Below the pieces are notes generated by a model, which saw only the letters and a list, made by a program, of their open reading frames with translations, searched no databases and had not been told where the DNA came from. 40,561 nt of DNA from Planctomycetota bacterium. GTDB lineage: Bacteria > Planctomycetota > Planctomycetia > Pirellulales > Pirellulaceae. The DNA is taken from contig JAQBZB010000048.1 in the NCBI GenBank assembly GCA_027622275.1, positions 1 to 40,561 of the forward strand, given 5' to 3'. Of the stretch, positions 15,209-25,637 are shown in pieces. The number at the start of each line of letters is the position of its first letter. The first letter of the stretch is position 1. A program made the position numbers and the translations under genes.

Positions 15209-15337
15209 ATATTACCGCGTAAGACAGACGCTCGTCAATACCTCGGAACTCGGCACGATGTTGCGTCGCCCGCCGCGACAGGTACGCTTTGTGGTTACGC
15301 ATTCGTCACCCCGTTCACACATCATCGAGAAATCCTA

Positions 15338-16261
15338 ATGCAACGCCAAGTCTATTTATCAGGTCAGATGGTTGCCGAGGCAGACGCGAAGATCTCGATC
15401 TTTGACAGCGCTGTCTTGCTCGGCGACACCGTTACCGAATCGACGCGAACGTTCGGGCATACCCCGTTCAAGTTGGAGCAGCATGTCGCACGTCTGTATA
15501 AGTCGCTGAAGGTCGCTCGCATTGATGCCGGCATGAATGCGGACGAAATGTTGAAAGTGACGCTACGCATGCTGGAAGCGAATTTGCCGACATATCGCGA
15601 CGAAGAGGATTGTTGGATCGTCCATAATATCTCGCGTGGCTTGTCGATTCCGGGGCCTGATCCGACCGTGCAACGAAGCTCCGCGACCGTGATGATCTAC
15701 ACGCAACCGATGGACCTGCGTGGCTGGGCCAAGTTCTATACCGAGGGGTGCCACGCGGTCACGCCGATGAGCCGCATCATCCCGTCACAGTCGTTGGACG
15801 CGCGGATCAAGAATCGCAGCCGCATGGCGTATACGCTTGCCGAGATCGAAGTGAAGCTGGTTGATCCGGAAGCACAGAGTGTGATTCTCGACATCCACGG
15901 CAACGTGGCCGAGAACAAAGGGGGTAACATTTTCATTGTGTCCAGCGGCGTTTTGAAGACGCCACGTCCGACGAACTGCCTCGCCGGGATCAGTCGCGAA
16001 ACCGTCATGCAACTCGCTCGTGATCTAGACATCTGCGTCGAAGAGACAGAGCTTCAGCCGTACGATTTGTACACCGCCGACGAGGTCTTCTTTACCAGCA
16101 CGCCTTATTGCATCATGCCGGCGACAAAGTTCAACGGGTTGCCGGTTGGCGATGGCCAAGTTGGACCCATCACCCAACAGCTACTCGCGGCGTGGAGCAA
16201 GTTGGTTGGGATGGATATTGTCAAACAGGCAATGAAGCAACTGAAAGGGAACGACCGATGA
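15338..16261 (+). CDS. Class IV aminotransferase (branched-chain/D-amino-acid type)
   Basis: 307 residues, PLP fold type IV, related to IlvE. ATG 15338 was chosen because residues from MQRQVYLSGQ onward match the family start; the 46 residues that a further upstream start would add do not. The PLP lysine is probably K158 in ARIKNRSRMAYTLA. The conserved block NVAENKGGNIFIV corresponds to the family SEGSGENIF motif, and GISRETVMQLA and the ADEVFFTST segment are also present. It could transaminate branched-chain amino acids or a D-amino acid; the family does not decide. The stop overlaps the next start (ATGA), so it is co-translated with the Gfo/Idh oxidoreductase. Confidence 0.85.
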   Translation: MQRQVYLSGQMVAEADAKISIFDSAVLLGDTVTESTRTFGHTPFKLEQHVARLYKSLKVARIDAGMNADEMLKVTLRMLEANLPTYRDEEDCWIVHNISRGLSIPGPDPTVQRSSATVMIYTQPMDLRGWAKFYTEGCHAVTPMSRIIPSQSLDARIKNRSRMAYTLAEIEVKLVDPEAQSVILDIHGNVAENKGGNIFIVSSGVLKTPRPTNCLAGISRETVMQLARDLDICVEETELQPYDLYTADEVFFTSTPYCIMPATKFNGLPVGDGQVGPITQQLLAAWSKLVGMDIVKQAMKQLKGNDR

Positions 16262-17445
16262 GCAACGCTGTAAATCATCCGTTGAACCGCAAGTTGCGAA
16301 TGGCGCTGGTGGGAGGCGGCGGTGCCGCGTTTATCGGTCGTGTGCATGCGACAGCGGCCCAGTTGGACAGTCGGGCCGAGTTGGTGGCTGGAGTGTTGTC
16401 GTCCGATCCGGCGAAGTCGCGTGCGGCGGCACCTTCGTTCGGCATCGGGGAAGATCGAGCGTATGGATCGGTCCGCGAGATGATCGACGCCGAGTTGGCA
16501 CTGCCCGTTGACCGGCGTATTGACTTTGTCAGCATCGCGACACCGAACTTCACCCACTTCGAAATCGCCAAGGCCGCACTTGAAGCCGGTTTCGACGTGC
16601 TGTGTGACAAGCCGATGACGACCAGCGTGTCGGATGCCGATGAACTGGTGCGGATCGTCGAGCGGACGGGGGCCGTCTTCGGACTGACACACAACTACAC
16701 CGGCTATCCAATGATCCGCCAGGCCCGCGAGATGGTGGCGAGCGGGGAACTTGGCAAGATTCAAGCGATTCGCGCCAACTACATGCAGGGTTGGTTGTGC
16801 GGGATGAAGCCGGAACCGAATCCTGCCCGCGGTGGTTGGAAGACCGATCCGGCAAAGGCGGGATCGGGATCGCTCGGCGATGTCGGAACTCACGCGTTCA
16901 ACTTGATTGGCTATGTGACGGGGCTGAAGGCGACAGAAGTTTCGGCAAACATGCGGATCTTTCATCCCGAGCGGCAGCTGGATGATTATGGTCACGCCGT
17001 CGTCGCGTTTGGCGAAAGCCAACTGGGCATGATCACTTTCAGCCAGATCACCCACGGCCGGCTGAACGATCTGACGCTCGAAGTTGACGGCACGAAAGCG
17101 TCTTTGACGTGGCGACAGGAAGATCCCAACGAGTTGATCGTGCGGCGAACCTGGCAAGCGACTCAGGTTTACGAGCGACAACCGGTCGCTGCCTACATCA
17201 ACGATTCCTGCCGAGCTGCTTGTCGCATTCCCGGCGGTCACCCCGAGGGATTCTTCGAGGCGTTTGCCAATGTTTACAACGCCGCTTTCGAGGACATGAT
17301 TCTGCGAGCGACAGGCGGCGCGCGAAGCGAAACGACTCGTTATCCAAACGTGCGCGACGGTGCGGCAGGTGTGCGATTTGTCGAAGCTTGCCAAGCGAGT
17401 AGCAGTGAAAGAGGAAGCTGGAAGTCGTTGAACGAGCGGGCTTAA
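16258..17445 (+). CDS. Gfo/Idh/MocA family oxidoreductase
   Basis: 395 residues. The N-terminal Rossmann fold has MALVGGGGAAFIGRVHA (residues 15-31). The signature CDKPM (the family EKP motif, about 120) is followed by the C-terminal alpha/beta domain with GGWKTDPAKAGSGSLGDVGTH. It ends with GHPEGFFEAFANVYNAAF, seen in planctomycete and other sugar dehydrogenase relatives. It probably oxidises or reduces a sugar, inositol or aminosugar derivative with NAD(P). ATG 16258 overlaps the aminotransferase stop. An extended frame back to 16108 exists but overlaps the previous gene. The pair suggests a shared pathway that cannot be named. Confidence 0.85.
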   Translation: MSNAVNHPLNRKLRMALVGGGGAAFIGRVHATAAQLDSRAELVAGVLSSDPAKSRAAAPSFGIGEDRAYGSVREMIDAELALPVDRRIDFVSIATPNFTHFEIAKAALEAGFDVLCDKPMTTSVSDADELVRIVERTGAVFGLTHNYTGYPMIRQAREMVASGELGKIQAIRANYMQGWLCGMKPEPNPARGGWKTDPAKAGSGSLGDVGTHAFNLIGYVTGLKATEVSANMRIFHPERQLDDYGHAVVAFGESQLGMITFSQITHGRLNDLTLEVDGTKASLTWRQEDPNELIVRRTWQATQVYERQPVAAYINDSCRAACRIPGGHPEGFFEAFANVYNAAFEDMILRATGGARSETTRYPNVRDGAAGVRFVEACQASSSERGSWKSLNERA

Positions 17446-17462
17446 CGTCGACACAACGAGGG

Positions 17463-17491
17463 TTGACGACACGCGATTCGGCCATTAAAAT
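17463..17491 (+). promoter_or_regulatory. Sigma-70-like promoter of accB-accC
   Basis: TTGACG (17463-17468), a 17-base spacer and TAAAAT (17486-17491). Very close to consensus, and 79 bases before accB ATG 17570 on the same strand. AGCGGAGCCGCT just before the ATG can form a small hairpin and includes the GGAG of the ribosome-binding site. Confidence 0.55.
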
Positions 17492-17569
17492 CCGTCCCAA
17501 GTTGAACGATGGCATAGGTTTGTGCAATCACAAGCCGGCTGATTCAAAATCAAAGAAGCGGAGCCGCTG

Positions 17570-18037
17570 ATGGCAGATTCTGCATCCAAAGAGGGTGACG
17601 TCTTCGACGAAGACCGCTTGTGTCGTCTGATCGCAATGATGAAGGAGCACGACCTCTGTGAAGTCGATCTCCAGGAAGACACGCAGCGGATTCGGCTGCG
17701 TCGCAACACGGAGCCGGCGGCTCCTGTCTACGCGGCACCGCCCGTCGCATCGGCACCGCCCGCGGCAGCTGCGAGTGCCGGCGATGGCGACAATATCGTT
17801 GTGATCAAGAGCCCGATGGTGGGGACGTTCTATACGAAACCGAATCCGAAATCGCCCCCCTTTGTCAAAGTCGGCGATCATGTCGATCCGGACAAGACGA
17901 TTTGCATTATCGAAGCGATGAAGGTCTTCAACGAGATCCCGGCGGAAGTTTCTGGCCGAGTCGTTGCCGTACTCATGCAAGACAGTGAGCCGGTCGAGTT
18001 TGGAAAGCCACTCTTCAAGGTCGACACAAAAGGATGA
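17570..18037 (+). CDS. accB: Biotin carboxyl carrier protein of acetyl-CoA carboxylase
   Basis: 155 residues, the usual BCCP size. The N-terminal helical domain (1-46) is followed by an Ala/Pro linker (49-70) and the C-terminal biotinyl domain (75-152). The biotin-attachment lysine is K118 in IIEAMKVFNEIPAEV. SPMVGTFY is the typical first strand of the domain. It carries carboxybiotin between biotin carboxylase and the transcarboxylase in the first step of fatty-acid synthesis, in the cytoplasm. accC follows 101 bases downstream, so the two share a transcript; accA/accD are not in the window. Confidence 0.95.
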   Translation: MADSASKEGDVFDEDRLCRLIAMMKEHDLCEVDLQEDTQRIRLRRNTEPAAPVYAAPPVASAPPAAAASAGDGDNIVVIKSPMVGTFYTKPNPKSPPFVKVGDHVDPDKTICIIEAMKVFNEIPAEVSGRVVAVLMQDSEPVEFGKPLFKVDTKG

Positions 18038-18040
18038 GAA

Positions 18041-18135
18041 GTGTCTAGGGTCTAGGGTCCAGAGTCGAGAGCCAGTCAAAAAAGCTCTTGTCACTCAGTT
18101 CTGGCTCTTGACTCTCGACTCTCCACTCTCGACTC
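18041..18135. repeat. Repeat-rich accB-accC spacer
   Basis: The spacer is made of short repeats: TCTAGGG twice, and GAGTCGAGAG-type arms (AGAGTCGAGAGCCAG at 18061-18075). These arms are partly mirrored by CTGGCTCTTGACTCTCGACTC from 18101 onward, with GACTC repeated. It can fold into a hairpin between two co-transcribed genes. From memory, GACTCTCGACTC-type units are dispersed in planctomycete genomes, so it is likely an inserted repeat and could also act as an RNA stability or attenuation element. Confidence 0.5.
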
Positions 18136-18138
18136 CCC

Positions 18139-19485
<1,347 letters not shown>

Positions 19486-19540
19486 CGCCGGGCCGTCACC
19501 GAGGACTGCCCCCGCGCATGTTGATCCGTGCGAGTTGCCC

Positions 19541-21034
19541 CTATGCCAGCGCTTCCGCAATCACCTGTCCGTCGACCAACGGCAGCGGACGACCGGCGCG
19601 ATCGACGATCGTCAATTGCGGGTCGATGCCGAGCAGATGGTACATCGTGGCGAGCAAATCCTTCGGGCTGATCGGGCGATCGGCCACGTCCGAGCCATGC
19701 TTGTCAGAGGCTCCCACGATGTGGCCCCGCTTCACGCCGGCTCCGGCGATCAACGACGTGTAGACTCGCGACCAGTGATCGCGGCCACCACCTTTCTGCG
19801 AGTTGAGCTTCGGCGTTCGACCGTGTTCACTGGTGCAAACGACGAGCGTCTCGTCGAGCAAGCCGCGTTGATCGAGATCGGTGATCAGCCCGTACCACCC
19901 CCTGTCAAATCCGGGACAGAGTTCGTTCTTCATTCGCGGGTAATGGTTCCAGTGCGTGTCCCAGCCAGTGCCCGCCAAACCATACTCGTCCCAGAAGACG
20001 GTTGCCACACGCGTGCCGGCTTCGGTCAGCCGCCGCGCGGCGAGGCATGCTTGGCCGAACAAAGTTGCTCCGTACAAGTCACGCGTCGATGGCGGCTCGC
20101 GGCGGATGTCCAACGCGCTGGCCAATTGATCGGATTCGAGAATTGCAAGCGCGGATGCCTGGTGACGTGTCAGCTCCCTGCCTGCCATCGAATCGACAAG
20201 CTGCGGGACGGCGTCGTTGAGCTGGGTGAGGAGGGACTTGCGGCGATTGAGTCGATCGAGTGTGACATCGCCCTCGGTTCGCGTCGCGTCAGGCAAGAAG
20301 AACCGGCAATCATCGGCAACGCCCATGTAGGGATCATTGTCGGTGTAGACCATGTCACGCAGTGTCTTCTCGTGACCTTTCGTCGCGGTCCCGGAAAAAT
20401 CAGTCCACAGCGGATCATACTGGCTGCCGAGAAACGCGCCATAGGGGCCGGCCCGCGGAACTTCGCCTTCGCGCTGGCTGCTGAATCGGAATGGTAAGGC
20501 GATGTTTTTCGGAATCGCTGACGGACGATCGCGGCCTTGACTCTCGACGTACTCGACCACCGAGCCGAAGAACGGCCAGTGCCGCGAATCCCGTGGACTC
20601 AATTCCATCGCGACTTCGATCGAAGGGATTCCGGTCAACGCATACGCGACGCCATGAATCGGATGTGGATGCGTGAGCGAACGCAGTACGGTAACCCGGT
20701 CCATCACCTTGGCATGGTTCGGCAGCAACTCGCAGACGTCGCAACCGGGCAGCGACGACGGAATGCCATTTAGCTCGCCGCGGATTTCCACCGGCGCAGC
20801 CGGCTTCATATCGGCCCATTCAAGCTGACTGGGCGCGCCGTAAAGGTGGATCAGGATTACGGATTTGGCTTTGCCGAAGGAAGCGCCGTGCCGGGATGAG
20901 GCGGCAGAAGCTTCGCGAAGCCTGAACAAGTCCGACAGCCCAAGTCCCGCCAATCCCAAACCGCCAACGCGCAGCATATCCCGGCGCGTGAAGCCCCCGC
21001 AGAGTTGTTTCGACGATCCGAGAATCCGCAGCAT
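19541..21034 (-). CDS. DUF1501 family Tat-exported protein (sulfatase-like)
   Basis: 497 residues from ATG 21034. The frame is open further upstream, but the DUF1501-type start MLRILGSSKQLCGGFTRRDM, with a twin-arginine signal (RRDMLRVGGLGLAGLGLSDL), begins here and follows GGAGAAACT. The mature domain has VILIHLYGAPSQLEWADMKP (DUF1501 form of the alkaline-phosphatase-like metal site). It also has STRDLYGATLFGQACLAARRL, WDTHWNHYPRMKN and TSEHGRTPKLN with GGGRDHW, all standard in this family. Planctomycetes have many copies, usually beside DUF1549/DUF1553 cytochrome proteins; none lies next to this one. Periplasmic; substrate unknown. Confidence 0.9.
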   Translation of the reverse strand: MLRILGSSKQLCGGFTRRDMLRVGGLGLAGLGLSDLFRLREASAASSRHGASFGKAKSVILIHLYGAPSQLEWADMKPAAPVEIRGELNGIPSSLPGCDVCELLPNHAKVMDRVTVLRSLTHPHPIHGVAYALTGIPSIEVAMELSPRDSRHWPFFGSVVEYVESQGRDRPSAIPKNIALPFRFSSQREGEVPRAGPYGAFLGSQYDPLWTDFSGTATKGHEKTLRDMVYTDNDPYMGVADDCRFFLPDATRTEGDVTLDRLNRRKSLLTQLNDAVPQLVDSMAGRELTRHQASALAILESDQLASALDIRREPPSTRDLYGATLFGQACLAARRLTEAGTRVATVFWDEYGLAGTGWDTHWNHYPRMKNELCPGFDRGWYGLITDLDQRGLLDETLVVCTSEHGRTPKLNSQKGGGRDHWSRVYTSLIAGAGVKRGHIVGASDKHGSDVADRPISPKDLLATMYHLLGIDPQLTIVDRAGRPLPLVDGQVIAEALA

Positions 21035-21331
21035 AGTTTCTCCTTTGCGGTGCCGCGCGATCGACCTCCCGAACGCGCCAATCTTCCAAAAGATTTCAAC
21101 AGGAGAGAACAGAGTCAGGAGCTTTGCCGTGCTCTCGGTTCTCGCCCGTTCAGTTTCTTCCGTCCCCAGATTATCTTGTTTTGTACCATGTGGGTAAAGA
21201 CAACACCACGATGACGTGAAACTCGTGGCAAGTTCAAGAGTCGTAGCGGTGGTGGGGGGCCAGGCCCCGAGGCTGCGCATTGCCCGCTCCAGAAGTACAG
21301 CGACACAACCAAGCCAGCCAGGAGCAGGACG

Positions 21332-21499
21332 ACCGGCAAAAGATTCGATGTCGGTCTTGACGTGACTCGCTTGTTGATAGCGGCGGTCGGGTTCGCGCTC
21401 CATCGCCTTGAGCACGACATCGTCCAATCGTGTATCCGTGTGGAACATTTCGGAAGGCGACGTGAATCGCCCCCTCGGCTCGTCGGGAGCGTTCCCAAT
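21332..21499 (-). pseudogene. Serine/threonine protein kinase fragment
   Basis: Residues IGNAPDEPRGRFTSPSEMFH followed by TDTRLDDVVLKAMEREPDRR and YQQASHVKTDIESFA match the C-terminal lobe end of planctomycete Ser/Thr kinases (usual form LDEVVLKALEKEPERRYQ-A-VKTD). Only about 56 residues remain. The catalytic loop and glycine-rich loop are absent, and the recognisable part begins exactly where the inverted-repeat element at 21501 ends. It is in frame with the downstream DUF1501 gene, which made one long ORF but is not a real fusion. Confidence 0.6.
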
Positions 21500-21500
21500 T

Positions 21501-21792
21501 ACTAGACGTGGGTGAAGAACATTTATCCGGCAGATCGCTAAGGCCCGCAGGGCCGAAACATCCATTGCCGGGGTCGTCAGGCCCCGGTTCCAGCCCATGC
21601 AGGGGACGAAACCCCGCAGGGGTGACACAGCACCAACCGCTTTGCATGGTGTCGACCCTTCGGGCCTGACATGGTCTTCCAGCTGTTCCGGGGCTTGACA
21701 GCCCCAGCAAGGGATCTACCAGCCGGGCACACAACGAAGTTGGGTCGGGGCCGAGGAACAAAACGGAAACGCTCCCCTCACCAACGTCTAGT
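21501..21792. mobile_element. MITE-like element with terminal inverted repeats
   Basis: 292 bases bounded by ACTAGACGTGGGTGA at the left and TCACCAACGTCTAGT at the right (14-15 base imperfect terminal repeats). It has no transposase ORF. The inside is built of GC-rich short palindromes (CCGGGGTC...GACCCCGG type, GGGGCTTGACAGCCCC). The left edge coincides with the boundary of a kinase remnant. No clear target duplication was found. This fits a non-autonomous element; a rearrangement cannot be excluded. Confidence 0.45.
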
Positions 21793-21873
21793 GCCCGATC
21801 GAGCTGCCTGCAACAGGCTGCCAGGCGCTGGCTGCCAGGCGTTGGCAGCGACGCTACATCGATTGTCACGGGT

Positions 21874-24800
21874 TCATGCGGGTTGCATCGAGCCGCGGCG
21901 CTGACGCTTATTGCTGGGAGGAGCCATTGTGGGCTTCGACGTGATCAGATCGAAGTAACCGCGACCGAGGAGTTCGTCGATCCGTTGGCGTAGTTCGCGG
22001 TTGACTTTGACCCGCAGCTTGTTGGAACGCAAGAAGACACGAGTTCCGTCACGCAGCGAAAGCACGAGTTGCAACTCGCAACCGCCGGGATAGCCGCGGA
22101 CGACTTCGCGCACTTGACTCAACTTGTCCGCGCCGTGAGCCTCTTCATCGACGCGAACGACGACGGCGGACGTGTACAGCGAATCGAGTTGGTCGAGCGG
22201 AATCAGCTGGTTGACAATCAGATTCGCCTCGTCGCCGCCGCGGCGATCGATCAAGCCGCGGACGACGAGGATCGCGTCCGGCTGGACGAGATCACCCACG
22301 GTGGCGAGCTCGGTCGGCCACAGGATGCACCGGATCGCTCCGGCCATGTCTTCGAGATCGAAGTTGGCGTACTTGGTTGGTTTGTCCGGCTTGGCATTCT
22401 TGACGTGAGCGAATTTGATCGCGGACAACATGCCGCCCATCATCACTTCCGTCCGATCCGGCAAGCCGGCGATCTCGGCCGTAGTGTGATTACAGTACAT
22501 GGCGAGCGTCTTCTCGTATTCGGCCAGCGGATGGCTCGTCAGATAATAGCCGAGCACTTCCTTCTCCATCGCCAATCGTTCACGCTCGTCGTATTCGGGA
22601 ACCTTCGGCAAATCGATCGTGGGTTGCGATTCTTGTTCGTCTTCGAACCCGCCGAACAGGCTCTTCTGCCCGCTCTTACGATCCGCCAACGCGGAAGAGC
22701 CGGCCTGGATCGCCCGATCCAAAACGTCAATCAACTGCCGCCGTTTGGCTCCGAGTGTGTCAAATGCTCCGGCTTTGATGAGCGATTCGACGGTGGATCG
22801 ATTGCACGACGAAGGATCGACTCGCTCGCAGAAGTCGAAGATGCTCTTGAACGGTCCGCCAGCCTGTCGAGCCGCGACGATTGACTCGGCGGCGGAACCG
22901 CCACAGCTCTTGATGGCCGACATTCCAAAGTAGATCTTGCCGTCGCCGACCGCAAAGTCAACATTGGACGTGTTGACATTGGGCGGCACGACTTCGATCT
23001 GCATCCGCTGGCAATCTTCCAGGTGCTCGACCAACGAATCTTTCCGCTTGAAGTTCCGTCCCTGAATGTCGCCCGACAGGAGCGCGGCCATGAACTCGAC
23101 GGGATAATGGGCCTTCAAGAACGCCGTCTGATAGGCGATCAAGGCGTAGGCCGTCGAGTGGCTCTTGTTGAAGCCATAGCCCGCGAACTTGATGATTAGC
23201 TCCCAGATTTCGTTGGCGTCCTTGTCCTTCATGCCGCGTTCCACGGCACCTTCGATAAACTTCTCGTAGTTCTTGGAGATCAGCGATTCCTTCTTCTTGC
23301 TGATCGCTTTAATAACCGTATAAGCGGCCGCGAGCGGAATTCCGCCCAGCCGGTTCAAGATTCGCATCACTTGTTCTTGATAGACCATCACACCGTTGGT
23401 CTCTGCCAGGATGTCCTTCAACACCGGATGTTTATATTCGGCCTTCTTGCGCCCATGTTTCACGTCGATATAGTCGTCGACCATGCCGCCTTCGAGCGGA
23501 CCGGGGCGATAGAGTGCGTTCGTCGCGATGATGTCGAGAAAGTGGTCCGGCTTCATCCGCTGCAACAGATCGCGGATGCCACCGCTTTCCAGCTGGAAGA
23601 TGCCTTTCGTTTCGCCACGCCGAAGCAGTGCGAAAGCTTCCTTGTCGTCGAGTGGGAACTTGAGCGGATCGACCCGTTTTCCAGTCGACTGCTCGATCAA
23701 GTCAACGGCCTTTGAAAGAATCGTCAGGTTGCGCAAGCCAAGGAAGTCCATCTTCAACAGGCCCGCAGCTTCGACGTCATTCATCGACCATTGCGTGATG
23801 ATGTCGGTTTTGCCGGAGACACGACTGAGCGGAACGTATTCCGTCAGCGGCTTGTCCGCGATCACGACCGCGGCCGCGTGAGTGCCGACGTTCCGCGCCA
23901 ACCCCTCGATCTTCATCGCCAGATCCAGCAGCTCGCGAATCTCGCCGTCGTTCTCGTAAGTCTTGCGAAGATCCTCGCTCTTCGCGAGTGCCTTGCTGAG
24001 CGAGATGCCGAGTTCTTCCGGCACCATGCCGGTCACTTCGTTCACGCGGCCGAGCGGGATGCCGAGCGCACGCCCCACGTCTTTGATCGCGGCCCGCGCG
24101 GCGAGCGTACCAAACGTACCGATCTGCGCCACGTTATGTTCGCCGTACTTCTCTTTCACATAACGAATCACATCGCCACGACGATCTTTGCAAAAGTCGA
24201 TGTCGATGTCGGGAGCTTCGAGCCGGCTTTCGTCCAGGAATCGTTCGAACAGCAGATCGAATTCGATCGGACAAACGTGACTGAGATACAACGCGTAGCA
24301 GACCAATGCCCCCACACCGCTGCCGCGAGCCGTCGCCGGGATGCCCTGTTCGCGAGCGTACCGCACGAAGTCCCACACGATCAGGAAGTAGTTCGGGAAA
24401 CCGAGCTTGTTGATCACTCCCAATTCGCGGTCCAGCCGATCCATGACGACCTGCGACAACTCGCCGTCGACCAGCATCTTGGGATTGTCGGCATAGCGTT
24501 CCTTCAGGCCCTTGATGCACAGCTCGCGAAGGTAATCTTCGGCGGTCGTCTCGGCGGGGAACGTATAGGTCGGAAAGTGGCGTTTACCGAGGTCCAGGTC
24601 GATGTCGACGGTATTGGCGATCTCTTGCGTCCGCGCGACGGCATCTTCGTATCCGGGGAACGCCTTGTACATTTCGTCGGGATGCTTCAAGTAGTAGTCG
24701 TTGCCGTCCATCTTCATCCGCGCGGTGTCGGTGCGGAACTTGCCCGTGTTGATGCACAGCAAAACGTCTTGCGCCTCGGCATCCTCCCGATCGACATAGT

Positions 24801-25443
24801 GTGCGTCGCAAGTCGTGACCAGCGGCAAGCCGACTCGCTTGGCGACTTCGACCGCGCCTTCCATCGCCAGCCGTTGGATCTCGAGCCCATTGTTCATGAT
24901 CTCGATGAAGTAGCGGTCGCCGAAGACGCCGTGGAACCACTGCGCGACTTCGATCGCGTCCTTGATTTCATCGTCGCCGCCGGTCCCGCGGAGGATCATG
25001 CGATTGAACTCGCTCGACACACAACCGCTGAGACAGATAATGCCTTCGCTGTACTCGGCAAGTATCTCTTTGTCGATGCGGGGCTTGAAGTAAAAACCTT
25101 CGAGCGAAGCCTCGGAGGCGAGTTTGACGAGGTTCTGAAAGCCGGTGCGGTTTTGGGCGAGCAACGTCAGGTGATAGCTCGCTTCCTTCATATTGCCGGC
25201 ATCTTTTTTGAAGCGGCTGTCGGGCGCGATATAGGCTTCGTAACCGATGATCGGATTGATCTCGGCTTCCTTCGCTTTGCGGTAGAACTCCAAAGCGCCG
25301 TGCAGATTCCCGTGATCGGTCAAGGCCAACGCGTTCATCCCATGCTCTTTGGCCCGCTGAACGAGCTTGCCAATCGGGCTGGCACCATCAAGCAGGCTGT
25401 AATGGCTGTGGCAATGCAGGTGAACGAAATTGCGATCGCTCAT
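21874..25443 (-). CDS. dnaE: DNA polymerase III subunit alpha
   Basis: 1189 residues, standard DnaE size. N-terminal PHP domain: FVHLHCHSHYSLLDGASPI (residues 6-24) and ALTDHGNLHGALEFY. The polymerase palm has APDIDIDFCKDRRGDVIRYV near residue 410, carrying the catalytic aspartates. This is followed by the fingers with IGTFGTLAARAAIKDVGRAL and the GYGFNKSHSTAYALIAYQTA segment. The helix-hairpin-helix region comes next, then an OB fold near 1000 (VMMGGMLSAIKFAHVKN). It replicates the chromosome as part of the holoenzyme in the cytoplasm. The C-terminus ends in a short basic tail. It stands alone, and no start signal other than ATG 25443 is needed. Confidence 0.97.
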   Translation of the reverse strand: MSDRNFVHLHCHSHYSLLDGASPIGKLVQRAKEHGMNALALTDHGNLHGALEFYRKAKEAEINPIIGYEAYIAPDSRFKKDAGNMKEASYHLTLLAQNRTGFQNLVKLASEASLEGFYFKPRIDKEILAEYSEGIICLSGCVSSEFNRMILRGTGGDDEIKDAIEVAQWFHGVFGDRYFIEIMNNGLEIQRLAMEGAVEVAKRVGLPLVTTCDAHYVDREDAEAQDVLLCINTGKFRTDTARMKMDGNDYYLKHPDEMYKAFPGYEDAVARTQEIANTVDIDLDLGKRHFPTYTFPAETTAEDYLRELCIKGLKERYADNPKMLVDGELSQVVMDRLDRELGVINKLGFPNYFLIVWDFVRYAREQGIPATARGSGVGALVCYALYLSHVCPIEFDLLFERFLDESRLEAPDIDIDFCKDRRGDVIRYVKEKYGEHNVAQIGTFGTLAARAAIKDVGRALGIPLGRVNEVTGMVPEELGISLSKALAKSEDLRKTYENDGEIRELLDLAMKIEGLARNVGTHAAAVVIADKPLTEYVPLSRVSGKTDIITQWSMNDVEAAGLLKMDFLGLRNLTILSKAVDLIEQSTGKRVDPLKFPLDDKEAFALLRRGETKGIFQLESGGIRDLLQRMKPDHFLDIIATNALYRPGPLEGGMVDDYIDVKHGRKKAEYKHPVLKDILAETNGVMVYQEQVMRILNRLGGIPLAAAYTVIKAISKKKESLISKNYEKFIEGAVERGMKDKDANEIWELIIKFAGYGFNKSHSTAYALIAYQTAFLKAHYPVEFMAALLSGDIQGRNFKRKDSLVEHLEDCQRMQIEVVPPNVNTSNVDFAVGDGKIYFGMSAIKSCGGSAAESIVAARQAGGPFKSIFDFCERVDPSSCNRSTVESLIKAGAFDTLGAKRRQLIDVLDRAIQAGSSALADRKSGQKSLFGGFEDEQESQPTIDLPKVPEYDERERLAMEKEVLGYYLTSHPLAEYEKTLAMYCNHTTAEIAGLPDRTEVMMGGMLSAIKFAHVKNAKPDKPTKYANFDLEDMAGAIRCILWPTELATVGDLVQPDAILVVRGLIDRRGGDEANLIVNQLIPLDQLDSLYTSAVVVRVDEEAHGADKLSQVREVVRGYPGGCELQLVLSLRDGTRVFLRSNKLRVKVNRELRQRIDELLGRGYFDLITSKPTMAPPSNKRQRRGSMQPA

Positions 25444-25637
25444 GGGTTACGATCCATCGTAAGAGTAAGGAGGGCGTCCGGTAATCAGTTCCAAGCTACT
25501 GATTTTAGAGCGATCCGCGCAGTACAACCACCCGGCAAGGCGAAGAGGCAATTCGCAGGCCAAACGAAGGGATCGATGTCGGTAACGTCATGGCGCGTGC
25601 AGTTTCGCGACTCATGTAGCGCCGGGACGAACGAGCC

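Noticed and set aside
15200-15337. N-terminal extension of the aminotransferase by 46 residues
   Set aside because: The residues do not match the family, contain the operator palindrome at their start and lack a start signal; the family start at ATG 15338 fits.
21035-21628. DUF1501 protein fused to a kinase C-terminal part
   Set aside because: The Tat signal and RBS at 21034 mark the real start; the upstream kinase-like part is a short remnant beside an inverted-repeat element.
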